A stretch of DNA of 64,000 nt from Microbacterium oxydans (GTDB lineage Bacteria > Actinomycetota > Actinomycetes > Actinomycetales > Microbacteriaceae). The translations under genes were made by a program, and so were the position numbers. Below the pieces are notes generated by a model. That model worked only from the letters and a program-made list of their open reading frames with translations, did not search any database and was not told where the DNA came from. How positions within the stretch are numbered: position 1 is the first letter of the stretch; each line of letters begins with the position of its first letter. Where the stretch lies: NCBI RefSeq assembly GCF_000956405.1, contig NZ_JYIV01000026.1, forward strand, positions 124,001-188,000, given 5' to 3'. Shown in pieces: positions 9,686 to 18,402 of this stretch.

Positions 9686-11633
9686 TCGACTCCTTCTCGA
9701 GGACCTGTGCGGCGGGACCGCGGTAGCGCGCCGCCTGGATGATGACGCTGAGGACGACCAGGTCGTACAGCACCCAGGCGGTGTTGACGAGGGTTCCGGT
9801 GCCGTCTCCGGTGCCGACGATGACCCGGCCCACGCCGATCACGAGGGCGATCACGAGCACGATCATGGCGGTCAGCTGCGGCCAGATCTGCCCCCACGGT
9901 ATGCCGCGCGGGTCGCGACCGTCCTTCCGGGTCACGGCGAAGGACAGTGGACGCCCGAGGACGACGTTGGCGAATGCCGTCCAGCACGCACGGATCCACA
10001 CGGGGAACAGGGCGAGGGAGTACTGCTGGCCGCGCCAGGTCTTCACTCCCTTGGCGACCACGAGGAACAGCGCCTGATTGACCAGGAAGTACGGCAGGAA
10101 CCGCACGAAGAAGTCGACCGACCAGGCGGTGACGGGAAGCACCCCGAAGACGAGATAGATGACCGGCGCGGCGAGGTACACGATGGCGGCGAACCCGGAG
10201 AGGTAGCTCCACATCGTCGCGAAGTACATCAGTCGCTGTCCCACCGAGAGCCCGCGCTTGGCCAGCGGGTTGTCCCGCAGCATCACCTGCAGCGTTCCCT
10301 GGGCCCATCGGAGTCGCTGCGTGAGCATCGTCCGCAGGTCTTCCGGTGCGAGTCCATGGGCCAGGATCTCGTGGTGGTAGACGCTCCGCCATCCCAGGGC
10401 GTGCAGTTGCATCGCCGTCGCCATGTCCTCGGTGACCGAGATCGTGGCGAGGGGGAGGATCGGCTGCGCTTCCTCGGCGCGGTCGAGGCGCAGGGCGTCC
10501 AGCAGACCCCGCACCGCCTCCACCGCAGTGAGGGGGGAGAGGTCGGAGGCTGCCAGCGCATCGAGCCCTGCCTCGTCCACGACGACTCTTCCGAGTTCCG
10601 CGTCCTGTTGCACGGGAAGCGACTCGATCACCGCGAGATCGGCCCGGATGCCGTCGAGGTCGTGCGCGACGAGGATGCGTGAGGCGTTGTCGACCGCCTC
10701 ACGCACGCGTGCCGCGACCTCGGCCACGGATTCCCCGGCAGCCAGCTGCTTGCGGCCACGGGTGATCGCGATCCGCAGTGCGCCGAGCTCGGTGGCGAGT
10801 GCCGGATCGGTGGAGGCCTCGGCCTCGCGTGCGATCAGCGTCTCGGAGGTCTTCAGCGCCTTGGCGGCCGAGTCGGTCACGTTCCGCACGTAGCCCACGA
10901 TGCCGAGCTGCATGAGGGCCTCACGGCGGAGCACGGCGTTGGAGCCGCAGAAGAAGGCGGCGTTCCAGCCATCCTTCCCCTGCTGGATCGGTCCGTAGAA
11001 GAGGGGAGCCTGGCTGCCGAGAGGGTCGGCTTCGTCGACGTTCACGAACCACTGCGGCGTCTGCACGAGCGCGACTTCGGGATCATCGGCGAAGTAGCCC
11101 AGAGTCCGGTGCAGGATCAGCGGATCCGGCACCTGATCCGCGTCGAGGATGAGGAGGAATTCGCCGTCCGTCTGGAAGAGAGCGCTGTTGAGGTTGCCCG
11201 CCTTGGCATGGCGAGGTTTGTCGGTCCAGTCCTCGGAACGCGTGAGGTAGCCGACACCCGCCGCGCGGGCCTCCGCTTCGAGATCGGGTCGGGAGCCGTC
11301 GTCGAGGATCCACGTCGAATGCGGATAGGCGATCCGCTTGGCCGCCCTGGCCGTCGCCATGACGAGCTCGATCGGTTCGTCGTAGGTGGTGATGAAGACG
11401 TCGACCGTGCCCTGCGGCGGCGACACAGGTGCCGGACGCTCCTTCGCCCGCCACATCGTGAGGCAGAACAGGAACGTGTCGATGAGGCTGTAGGTCTCGG
11501 CGATCACCAGCGGCACCGCGATCCACCAGGCCGACCAGTTCACCGACTCCAGCCACCGCCACGCGACGTAGTTCACGCCGAGCAGCACCGACAGCAGCGC
11601 CAGCACGCGGATGGTCGCGAACCGCGCGGTCAT
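9669..11633 (-). CDS. Membrane glycosyltransferase, GT2 cellulose-synthase-like, with long inserted region
   Basis: A 654-residue protein starting at ATG 11633 in an ATGA overlap with the phosphatase gene. Two N-terminal membrane segments (about 7-27 and 35-60) precede a GT2 domain: DDGS at 111, DAD at 164-166, the catalytic-base TED at 401-403 and QRLRW at 439-443. About five further membrane segments follow. This is the layout of processive beta-glycan synthases such as cellulose or curdlan synthase. Unusually, about 145 residues (245-390), mostly charged and helical, separate SNAVLRREAL from ISVTED; in typical relatives this gap is only 10-20 residues. I see no PilZ domain. The product polysaccharide cannot be told from sequence. 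The surrounding partner-switch genes suggest tight control. Confidence 0.88.
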   Translation of the reverse strand: MTARFATIRVLALLSVLLGVNYVAWRWLESVNWSAWWIAVPLVIAETYSLIDTFLFCLTMWRAKERPAPVSPPQGTVDVFITTYDEPIELVMATARAAKRIAYPHSTWILDDGSRPDLEAEARAAGVGYLTRSEDWTDKPRHAKAGNLNSALFQTDGEFLLILDADQVPDPLILHRTLGYFADDPEVALVQTPQWFVNVDEADPLGSQAPLFYGPIQQGKDGWNAAFFCGSNAVLRREALMQLGIVGYVRNVTDSAAKALKTSETLIAREAEASTDPALATELGALRIAITRGRKQLAAGESVAEVAARVREAVDNASRILVAHDLDGIRADLAVIESLPVQQDAELGRVVVDEAGLDALAASDLSPLTAVEAVRGLLDALRLDRAEEAQPILPLATISVTEDMATAMQLHALGWRSVYHHEILAHGLAPEDLRTMLTQRLRWAQGTLQVMLRDNPLAKRGLSVGQRLMYFATMWSYLSGFAAIVYLAAPVIYLVFGVLPVTAWSVDFFVRFLPYFLVNQALFLVVAKGVKTWRGQQYSLALFPVWIRACWTAFANVVLGRPLSFAVTRKDGRDPRGIPWGQIWPQLTAMIVLVIALVIGVGRVIVGTGDGTGTLVNTAWVLYDLVVLSVIIQAARYRGPAAQVLEKESNERHH

Positions 11634-12784
11634 GCGTCCCTCCGCACGACGACGACCGTGATGTCGTCCGTCGCGCGGTCGTCGCGGGCGAGGCGCAGGG
11701 CTTCGCGCACGGCGCCGTCCGGGCCCTCCGAAGCGAGCACCCGTTGCACGTGCCCGAACGGGTCGTCCGCGTCGAGCACGTCGAGGAGGCCGTCGCTGCA
11801 GCAGATGAAGGAGTCGCCCACCTCGAGCGTGGTGGTCGCCGGCACTCGCGGGTCTGCGATGCCCATGCCCATGCCGAGGGGCAGATTCGTCGAGCGGAGA
11901 GACGTCCACGAGCCGTCCGCGCGCACGACGAACGCGAGGCTGTGGCCGGCGTCGATGACGTCGAGCTGACCCGTCTCCGGGTGCAGCTCGGCGACGACCG
12001 CCGTCACGAACATCGAGGTGTCGGCGAGGTCGTCCTCGAGCAGGCGGTCCACCTCGGCCACCGCATCCGCGAGGGATCGTTCCGGCGCGGTGCGCAGGGA
12101 GGCGCGCACGGACGCGGCGACCAACGCCGGTCCTGTGCCCTTGCCCATCGCATCGGCCACGGTCACACGCAGAGCGTCGCCATGGTGGGAGAAGTCGTAG
12201 TAGTCCCCGGCGAGGGAACCGCGCGGTGCGGCGCCCGCCGCGATCGTGTACCCCGCGATCTCCGGATGCACGCGCGGACGCAGTGCGCGCTGCAGGATGG
12301 CGGCGTGGTCGAGGTCCTCGTCCTGCGCCAGCTCCGTCTGCACCCAGAACGCGAGGTCTCGCAGCAGGTCCTGCTGCGCATCCGTGAAGGTGTGCGGCTC
12401 GGTGTCCAGCACGCACAGTGTGCCGACCGGTTCGCCTCCCGGCGCGTGCAGCGGATGCCCGGCATAGAAGCGCAGGTGCGGGTCGCCGGTCACGAACGGA
12501 TTCTCGGCGAAGAGGTCGGTCGTGCTCGCGTCCTCCACCACCACCGTCCGGTCCTGCGACACGGTGTAGTCGCAGAACGAGTCCTGTCGTGGTGCCTCGT
12601 TCCCCCCGAGGCCGATCTGCGATTTGCGCCACTGCCGATCACGGTCGATCAGCGAGACGCTGACCATCGGCACGCCGAACATCTCCTTCGCCAGTCGTGC
12701 CACCCGATCCACCCGATCATCGGCTGGTGTGTCAAGGATCCCCAGTTCCTCGAGCGCTGCCTGTCGCCGCCGCTCGTCGAACAT
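11630..12784 (-). CDS. GAF domain and SpoIIE-type PP2C serine phosphatase
   Basis: A 384-residue protein. Residues 20-155 are a GAF sensor domain (VPMVSVSLIDRDRQW, DSFCDYTVSQDRTVVVEDA, HPLHAPGGEPVGTLCVLD). Residues 170-384 are a PP2C phosphatase (RGSLAGDYYDF, VADAMGKGTGPALVAASV, FICCSDGLLDV, DDITVVVV) with the metal-binding aspartates in place. RsbU/RsbP-like phosphatases dephosphorylate RsbV-type STAS proteins. A cytoplasmic signal read by GAF could therefore set the state of the STAS and kinase pair downstream. It is the first gene of the four-gene operon. Confidence 0.9.
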   Translation of the reverse strand: MFDERRRQAALEELGILDTPADDRVDRVARLAKEMFGVPMVSVSLIDRDRQWRKSQIGLGGNEAPRQDSFCDYTVSQDRTVVVEDASTTDLFAENPFVTGDPHLRFYAGHPLHAPGGEPVGTLCVLDTEPHTFTDAQQDLLRDLAFWVQTELAQDEDLDHAAILQRALRPRVHPEIAGYTIAAGAAPRGSLAGDYYDFSHHGDALRVTVADAMGKGTGPALVAASVRASLRTAPERSLADAVAEVDRLLEDDLADTSMFVTAVVAELHPETGQLDVIDAGHSLAFVVRADGSWTSLRSTNLPLGMGMGIADPRVPATTTLEVGDSFICCSDGLLDVLDADDPFGHVQRVLASEGPDGAVREALRLARDDRATDDITVVVVRRDA

Positions 12785-12892
12785 GCCCTCGCCCCTCCCT
12801 CTGTCTCCGACATCCTATTGACGAATCGAAGAGCGGAACCAGCGCCCCGGTGCTGACCCGGCGATCCGCGCCTTCGACACCCCGCGACAGCG

Positions 12893-12918
12893 GTGAAACG
12901 TCACACGTGAAAGGTCAC
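12893..12918 (+). repeat. Tandem 12-bp repeat upstream of DoxX gene
   Basis: GTGAAACGTCAC (12893-12904) and GTGAAAGGTCAC (12907-12918) repeat with one difference and a 14-base period. Each unit also has GTGA/TCAC ends, so it could be a double operator. It lies about 100 bases before the DoxX start. Confidence 0.45.
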
Positions 12919-13014
12919 AGGAGATGGAAATGTCCTGTTCTTAGCGTGGACGCAGGGAAAGACCCTGCTCCGCGCATGGCGCGCGGGTGTCCTGCCACGA
13001 AGGAAGAACTCCTC

Positions 13015-13455
13015 ATGACGAACACCACAGCCCCTTCCGCCGCACCCTCGCTGGGACTCCTGGTCCTGCGTGTGGTCGTCGGTGCGATCTTCGCCGCGCA
13101 CGGTGCGCAGAAGATCTTCGAGTTCACGCTCCCCGGAACCATCGGCAGCTTCGCCGGCATGGGGATTCCCCTCCCCGAGATCGCCGGCCCGGTGGTCGCG
13201 TTCGTCGAGCTCATCGGCGGCATCCTCCTGATCCTCGGACTCTTCACCCGTCCGGTGGGGATCCTGCTGGCGATCGACATGATCGTCGCCCTCATCGCCG
13301 TGCACCTGCCGGCCGGTCTCTGGGTGGGAGAGGGCGGATACGAGTTCGTCGCGGTGCTCGGTGCCGCCGCTCTGGCTCTCGCCCTCACGGGAGCGGGTCG
13401 CTTCTCCCTCGACGGTGCATTCCTGCGAGGGCGTGCACCGGCCTGGCTGAGCTGA
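13015..13455 (+). CDS. DoxX family membrane protein
   Basis: A 146-residue protein with four predicted membrane helices. The family signature is near the first: LGLLVLRVVVGAIFAAHGAQKIF. EIAGPVVAFVELIGGILLILGLFTRPVGILL covers helices two and three. I start it at ATG 13015, preceded by GAAGGAAGAACTCCTC. DoxX-like proteins are linked in several bacteria to redox or thiol stress complexes, but this subgroup has no firm role. The ATG chosen removes an upstream in-frame extension that is not membrane-like. Confidence 0.88.
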   Translation: MTNTTAPSAAPSLGLLVLRVVVGAIFAAHGAQKIFEFTLPGTIGSFAGMGIPLPEIAGPVVAFVELIGGILLILGLFTRPVGILLAIDMIVALIAVHLPAGLWVGEGGYEFVAVLGAAALALALTGAGRFSLDGAFLRGRAPAWLS

Positions 13456-13483
13456 ACGCGGATCACAGCGCGCATAACGCGAT

Positions 13484-13515
13484 GGATGCCGCGGCCCGGA
13501 GGGGTCGCGGCATCC
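13484..13515 (+). terminator. Hairpin terminator after DoxX gene
   Basis: GGATGCCGCG (13484-13493) pairs perfectly with CGCGGCATCC (13506-13515) round a 12-base loop. There is no T tract. It ends 229 bases before the sugar operon. The AT-rich stretch that follows (13576-13690) includes the palindrome GAAAGACTTTC at 13629-13639 and probably holds that operon's promoter. Confidence 0.55.
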
Positions 13516-13743
13516 GTCGTTCCGGCGTGGTGTTGCGGAAGGGAAACCGGCCGTCCGCGTCGTTGCGGCATCTGCACGCACCACAACTTTCGTTTTCGAT
13601 GAGAAAGGCGTGTGAAAACACAGAAATAGAAAGACTTTCCCCGGACTTCCCTGTCTTCATGGTGCTCAATACGCAAATAAACCTAAACTGAGCGCATCCG
13701 GCATTCCGCCGAGGACTTTTACAGCGAAGTAAGGGGATTGCAG

Positions 13744-15060
13744 ATGAAGCTCAAGAGGAGCCTGGCGGGTGTGGCGACGATCATCACCGCTCTCGGCGTC
13801 ACCGCATGCGCAGGAGGCGCAGCGCCCAACGCATCCGAGAACGCCTCCAGCGACACCATCACGTTCCGCTCATGGAGCCCCATCGAGCAGACGACCCGTC
13901 AGATGATCGACGCCTTCCAGGCCGAGAACGAGGGCGCGAAGATCGATGCGACGATCTTCAACTACCCGGAGTACCTCGTCGACCTGCAGAGCCGCGCCAG
14001 CTCGAACACGATGCCCGACGTGCTCGGCCTGCAGCCCGGGGCTCTCACCCAGCAGTACCGCGAGAACCTGCTGCCGCTTCAGGACTGCGCCGCCGAGACC
14101 TGGGGCGACGACTGGCAGAGCAAGTTCTACCCGATCGGCATCGAGCAGGCACGGATGGGGAATCCGGAAGGGGATGACAACTTCTACTCCCTCCCGATCC
14201 TCACGCAGACCGTCAACCTGTGGGCCAACTCGAAGATCTTCGATGCGGCGGGCCTGAGCGTGCCGAAGACCTGGGACGAGCTGGTGCAGGCCACGAAGGA
14301 CCTCAGCGGCGGCGACGCTGCCCCGTTCCTTCTTCCGGCCAAGGACTCCTGGCTGCGCAACGTCGTGTTCCTGCAGATCGCCAACAACGTCTCGCCGGGA
14401 ACGGTCTACGAGGCCGAGGACGGCAGCGTTCCGTGGACGGATCCGGCCATCGTGAAGGCGTTCGACTACTGGAGCAAGCTGTTCTCCGACGGGATCGCGC
14501 AGGACGGGGCGATCGGTCTGGACGCCTACCCGTCGGCGGTGAACCAGTTCGAAGCCGGTAACGCGGCCATGATCCCGCTCGGCGCCTGGTGGATCCAGCA
14601 GTCCGACCCGACGAAGTCCGACATCCCGCCGCTCTCCGAGGGCATGTCCGGCTACGAGCCGTTCCTGTTCCCGACCATCCCCGGTGGAGCGGCCGAACCG
14701 CAGTTCGTCGGCGGCATCGATGTGAGCCTCGGCATCTCGAAGAACACGGCGAACCCCGACCTCGCCTGCAAGGTGCTCACCGACTTCATCGCCGGCTCAG
14801 CTGCCCAGAAGCTCGTCAACACGATGAACGATGTGCCGGCCGTCACCGGCCTCTCCCCGGAGAAGTTCACGAGCGACAAGCAGAAGAAGATCTGGAACCT
14901 GTTCGTCGACGAGTGGCTCCCCCAGGTGAAGTACTCGCGCTACTTCGAATCGCCCAAGCTCGACCAGGCCGTGGCGGATGCGCTCGCCGCGATCGCCACC
15001 GGGGACTCCACTCCGCAGGAAGCGGCGGAATCCGTCCAGGCCGTCCAGGACACCCTGTAG
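13744..15060 (+). CDS. Extracellular solute-binding lipoprotein of a CUT1 sugar ABC transporter
   Basis: A 438-residue lipoprotein starting at ATG 13744 (AAGGGG nine bases upstream). The signal peptide ends in the lipobox LGVTAC, so cysteine is lipidated after about residue 21. The mature part is a family 1 solute-binding fold (ITFRSWSPIEQTTRQMIDAFQ near the N terminus, GAWWIQQSD in the middle). It would capture the substrate at the membrane surface and pass it to the two permeases downstream. No ATPase gene is in the operon; CUT1 systems commonly share an MsmK/MsiK-type ATPase encoded elsewhere. The ligand is unknown; by gene content it is probably a pentose, deoxyhexose, ketose or polyol. 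Confidence 0.92.
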   Translation: MKLKRSLAGVATIITALGVTACAGGAAPNASENASSDTITFRSWSPIEQTTRQMIDAFQAENEGAKIDATIFNYPEYLVDLQSRASSNTMPDVLGLQPGALTQQYRENLLPLQDCAAETWGDDWQSKFYPIGIEQARMGNPEGDDNFYSLPILTQTVNLWANSKIFDAAGLSVPKTWDELVQATKDLSGGDAAPFLLPAKDSWLRNVVFLQIANNVSPGTVYEAEDGSVPWTDPAIVKAFDYWSKLFSDGIAQDGAIGLDAYPSAVNQFEAGNAAMIPLGAWWIQQSDPTKSDIPPLSEGMSGYEPFLFPTIPGGAAEPQFVGGIDVSLGISKNTANPDLACKVLTDFIAGSAAQKLVNTMNDVPAVTGLSPEKFTSDKQKKIWNLFVDEWLPQVKYSRYFESPKLDQAVADALAAIATGDSTPQEAAESVQAVQDTL

Positions 15061-15090
15061 CAGGAGAATCTCGGAACAACGGAGTTCGTG

Positions 15091-15120
15091 CAGGGTCCGG
15101 GGCCTCATCCCCGGACCCTG
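15091..15120 (+). terminator. Strong intercistronic hairpin after the binding-protein gene
   Basis: CAGGGTCCGGGG (15091-15102), loop CCTCAT, CCCCGGACCCTG (15109-15120): a perfect 12-bp stem. It sits between the binding-protein and permease genes and fits a partial terminator or 3-prime stabiliser that keeps binding protein in excess over permeases, as known for malE and similar operons. Confidence 0.7.
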
Positions 15121-15136
15121 CCTGAGAGGAGCGTGC

Positions 15137-16027
15137 ATGAAGATCCTGACGAGAGAGCGACTGGTCGGCCTGGCCTTCCTGGCGCCGACCCTGATCCTGT
15201 TCGCCGTGTTCGTGGTCTACCCGATCGTCTACAACGTGCAGGCGAGCACGCTCGACTGGGACGGCGTCAACGTGGGTACGGCAGTCGGGGTCGGCAACTA
15301 CCTCGAGCTGTTCCAGGACCCGACGTTCCTCATCACCCTGCGCAACTCGGCCTTCTGGATCGTCCTGACGATCGTCCCGCAGGGCGTGATCGGCTTCCTC
15401 CTCGCCGTCGCTCTCAATCAGGGGCTGCGGGGCAGCACTGTCTACCGCGCGATCTTCTTCATCCCCGCGATCCTCTCGCCGGTCGTGGTCGGGATCGTCT
15501 GGCAGCGGATCCTCGACCCGTTCAACGGCGTGCTCACCGCGGTCGGCAAAGCGACCGGACTCACCTTCCTCGGCGGCAACTACCTCGCCGACCCGCAGAC
15601 GGCGATCTTCGCGGTGATCTTCGTGAACGTCTGGATGTGGACCGGGTTCTCGATGCTGTTCTACCTCGCAGGGCTCCAGCTGATCGATCCCAGTCTCGTG
15701 GAGGCGGCGCGCATCGACGGTGCCAGCGGCTTCCAGACCATGGTGCGCATCACCTTCCCGCTGCTGAAGACCACGACGCTGTCGCTCGTGCTCCTCGGGA
15801 TCATCGGCTCGCTCAAGACCTTCGAGCTCGTCTACGTGCTCACGCAGGGCGGCCCCAACCACGCCTCGGAGATGTTGCCGACGTTCGCCTTCCTGGAGGC
15901 CTTCCAGCTGCAGAACGTGGGCTACGCCTCGGCCATCAGCGTCGTGCTGCTCGTGGTCGCCGTCGTGAGCTCGCTCTCGATGGTGCGGGTGTTCGGTGCC
16001 GGATTCATCACAGGAGACGAGAAATGA
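15137..16027 (+). CDS. CUT1 ABC sugar permease (MalF-like)
   Basis: A 296-residue inner-membrane protein with about six helices, the first at GLAFLAPTLILFAVFVVYPI. The EAA loop that contacts the ATPase reads EAARIDGASGFQTMVRITFPLL (about residues 190-211). An ATG at 15137 follows GAGAGGAGC. The stop overlaps the next gene by ATGA, so the two permeases are made together. Confidence 0.93.
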   Translation: MKILTRERLVGLAFLAPTLILFAVFVVYPIVYNVQASTLDWDGVNVGTAVGVGNYLELFQDPTFLITLRNSAFWIVLTIVPQGVIGFLLAVALNQGLRGSTVYRAIFFIPAILSPVVVGIVWQRILDPFNGVLTAVGKATGLTFLGGNYLADPQTAIFAVIFVNVWMWTGFSMLFYLAGLQLIDPSLVEAARIDGASGFQTMVRITFPLLKTTTLSLVLLGIIGSLKTFELVYVLTQGGPNHASEMLPTFAFLEAFQLQNVGYASAISVVLLVVAVVSSLSMVRVFGAGFITGDEK

Positions 16028-16911
16028 CCGCGACGAGCGAGACCCGCACCCTGATCGTCCCCAAGGACACGGCCGGTCGTCACCGCCACGGAGCGCCGGG
16101 AAGGCGCGTCGGCTGGTTGCACCTCGTGCTCGCGCCGCTCGCCCTGCTCTGGCTCGTGCCGATCATCATGGTGGTCGGGCTCTCGATGATGCCGCCGAAC
16201 AACCCCGGCACGCAGTTCTTCGGACTCTTCCCTGCAGAGTTCAGCGTCAAGAACTACCTCACGATCTGGGACCAGAACCCGATCCTGCTGCACCTGCTCA
16301 ACAGTCTCCTCATCACGGTGCCCTCGGTGCTGCTGGTCTGCCTGCTGGGATCGATGACCGCCTTCGCCCTCGCTCGCCTGCGCGTACCGCTCAAGGCCCT
16401 GATCTTCGGGGTGCTGATCCTCGCGCTCATCCTTCCGATGTCGAGCATCGTGGTCGCCACGTTCCGCATCCTGCAGTCGATGCAGCTCTACAACAACCTG
16501 CTCGGGCTCGTGCTCGTGTACACCGCACTGGGGCTTCCCTTCGCGGTCATCATCATCCGCACCTCGTACCTGGCGATCCCGCTCGAGACGTACGAGGCGG
16601 CACGTCTGGACGGCGCCAACTCCTGGCAGATCTTCTGGCGCATCTACCTGCCGCTGGGCAAGCCCGCACTCGCCGTCGTCGCGGTGTGGCAGACGATGAT
16701 GAGCTGGAACGACTTCCTGCTGCCGCTCGTGACCCTCGGCGACAACGAGCTCAAGCCCCTGACGCTCGTGCCGCTCGCCTATCGCGGCATGTACCTGTCG
16801 CAGCCCGGCGCGCTGTTCGCGATCCTGGTGCTGATCTCCATCCCCGTCGTGCTGTTGTTCATCTTCATCCAGAAGTACCTGGTGAACGGCCTCTCGGGAG
16901 CGATCAAATGA
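16024..16911 (+). CDS. CUT1 ABC sugar permease (MalG-like)
   Basis: A 295-residue partner permease. The EAA loop is YEAARLDGANSWQIFWRIYLPL, and it ends in the typical KYLVNGLSGAIK tail of MalG-type subunits. Six membrane helices follow a basic N terminus of about 30 residues. ATGA overlaps link it to the permease before and the kinase after. Confidence 0.93.
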   Translation: MTATSETRTLIVPKDTAGRHRHGAPGRRVGWLHLVLAPLALLWLVPIIMVVGLSMMPPNNPGTQFFGLFPAEFSVKNYLTIWDQNPILLHLLNSLLITVPSVLLVCLLGSMTAFALARLRVPLKALIFGVLILALILPMSSIVVATFRILQSMQLYNNLLGLVLVYTALGLPFAVIIIRTSYLAIPLETYEAARLDGANSWQIFWRIYLPLGKPALAVVAVWQTMMSWNDFLLPLVTLGDNELKPLTLVPLAYRGMYLSQPGALFAILVLISIPVVLLFIFIQKYLVNGLSGAIK

Positions 16912-18380
16912 GTGTCATCGGACTCGACCTCGGCACGAGTGGAGTGCGCGCGGTCGCCTTCGCCGCAGACGGGCGGACGCTCGGTGAGGCGTCGGCACCC
17001 CTGACTCTCCGACGCGATGGACGCGGCAGGGTCGAGCTCGACGCCGAGGAGATCATCTCCGCTGCCGAGGCGGTGGTGTGGGCTGCCGCCGCGGAAGCCG
17101 CACAGCGAGGGGATGCGGTGCAGGCCATCGGGTTCAGCGTGCTCGGTGAGGCCGTCGTACCCATCGACAGCTCCGGAAACCCGCTCGCCCCGGTCGCTGT
17201 GAGCATGGACACGCGAGGCATCGAGCCGGCCGAGACACTGGGTGAGCGGCTCGGCGACGGTCGCTTCACCGCGATCACCGGACAGCCGCTGCACGGCATG
17301 TTCTCGATCTTCAAGATCATGGCCGGTGATACGGCGTGGGCCGCGGCCGCGGCGTATCGCTGCATCGGGGACCTCGTCGCGGAACGGTGGAGCGGCGTCG
17401 CGGCGATCGATCTCGGTCAGGCCGCTCGAACCGGCATCCTGGGCGTCGAGCGCGGCGAATGGAGCGAGGAGATCCTCGGCGCGGCCGCAGCTTCCGCTCC
17501 CTGGCTGCGGGCGGAGCGGCTCCCGGTGCCCGTCCCCTCCGGCACCGTGATCGGCGGCGTCCATGCCCGCGCGGCGACCCTGCTCGGTGTCGAAACAGGC
17601 ACGCCCTTGGTCGCGGGCACGCACGACCAGGCTGCCGCATTCCTCGGAGCCGGAGGGGAGGTCGGAGTGCGCTCCGTGATCACGCTCGGCTCCAGCGACT
17701 GCCTCACCGTCGCCACACGCGAACGCCCGCACGGCCTCGAGGAGACGGGCTTCGCCAGCTACCGACTGGACCAGGCGACCTGGGTCACACTCGCCGGAAC
17801 CGCGGCCGGAGGCTGGGCGCTCGAGTGGCTGGCCGGACTCCTCGGCGCCGAGGTCGGAGATGTCTTCGGCGCGCTCTCCGCACACCCGCCCGCCCTCATC
17901 GTGCTGCCCTACCTCGCCGGCTCCGGCACCTTGGACAACGACCCCTCGGCGCGCGGCACGATCCACGGGCTCACGCTCGACACCACGGTGTCGGAGCTGG
18001 CGCGTGCCGTCGTCGAGGCCGCGGGTTTCGAGTTCCACAAGATCATCGCGGCGCTCGACGCCCACGGCGTCCGCGTCGAGGACCTCCATGTCACCGGCGC
18101 GGGAGTCGCGAACTCGGCGGCGCTCGCCGCTCGGGCCTCCGCCGCCGGCGCACGCCTGACGCCGGTCGCCCGTGACGCCTCCGCTCGCGGAGCGGCGATG
18201 CTCGCCGTCCGAGGCATCGGCGGCGATCCGCGGCGGCTCCTCGTCGCCGCCGATCCTGGAGCCGTCGCCGAGCCCGACTCGTCGTCGAGCGATTGGTACG
18301 CCGCTCAGCGTGCCGCCTACGTCGCCCTGTACGAGGCGACGCAGGGCATCGCCCCGCACCTGAACGCGCGCCCCGACTGA
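16908..18380 (+). CDS. FGGY-family carbohydrate kinase
   Basis: A 490-residue kinase. IGLDLGTSGVRAVAF at the N terminus binds phosphate, GTHDQAAAFLG holds the catalytic Asp240, and HVTGAGVANSAALAARAS is the second ATP-binding motif. FGGY kinases phosphorylate ketoses or polyols (xylulose, ribulose, fuculose, rhamnulose, gluconate, glycerol). Its start overlaps the permease stop. With two aldolases downstream, the expected route is import, phosphorylation of a ketose and aldol cleavage. No isomerase is in this operon, so the imported substrate may already be a ketose or be oxidised elsewhere. Confidence 0.9.
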   Translation: MSVIGLDLGTSGVRAVAFAADGRTLGEASAPLTLRRDGRGRVELDAEEIISAAEAVVWAAAAEAAQRGDAVQAIGFSVLGEAVVPIDSSGNPLAPVAVSMDTRGIEPAETLGERLGDGRFTAITGQPLHGMFSIFKIMAGDTAWAAAAAYRCIGDLVAERWSGVAAIDLGQAARTGILGVERGEWSEEILGAAAASAPWLRAERLPVPVPSGTVIGGVHARAATLLGVETGTPLVAGTHDQAAAFLGAGGEVGVRSVITLGSSDCLTVATRERPHGLEETGFASYRLDQATWVTLAGTAAGGWALEWLAGLLGAEVGDVFGALSAHPPALIVLPYLAGSGTLDNDPSARGTIHGLTLDTTVSELARAVVEAAGFEFHKIIAALDAHGVRVEDLHVTGAGVANSAALAARASAAGARLTPVARDASARGAAMLAVRGIGGDPRRLLVAADPGAVAEPDSSSSDWYAAQRAAYVALYEATQGIAPHLNARPD

Positions 18381-18402
18381 GCGTTCAGAGCCGACCAGCC
18401 CC

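Noticed and set aside
9669..12632. GT2 protein extended to 987 residues
   Set aside because: The extra N-terminal 333 residues are an Arg-rich frame lying inside the PP2C gene. The ATGA-linked start at 11633 gives a normal membrane N terminus.
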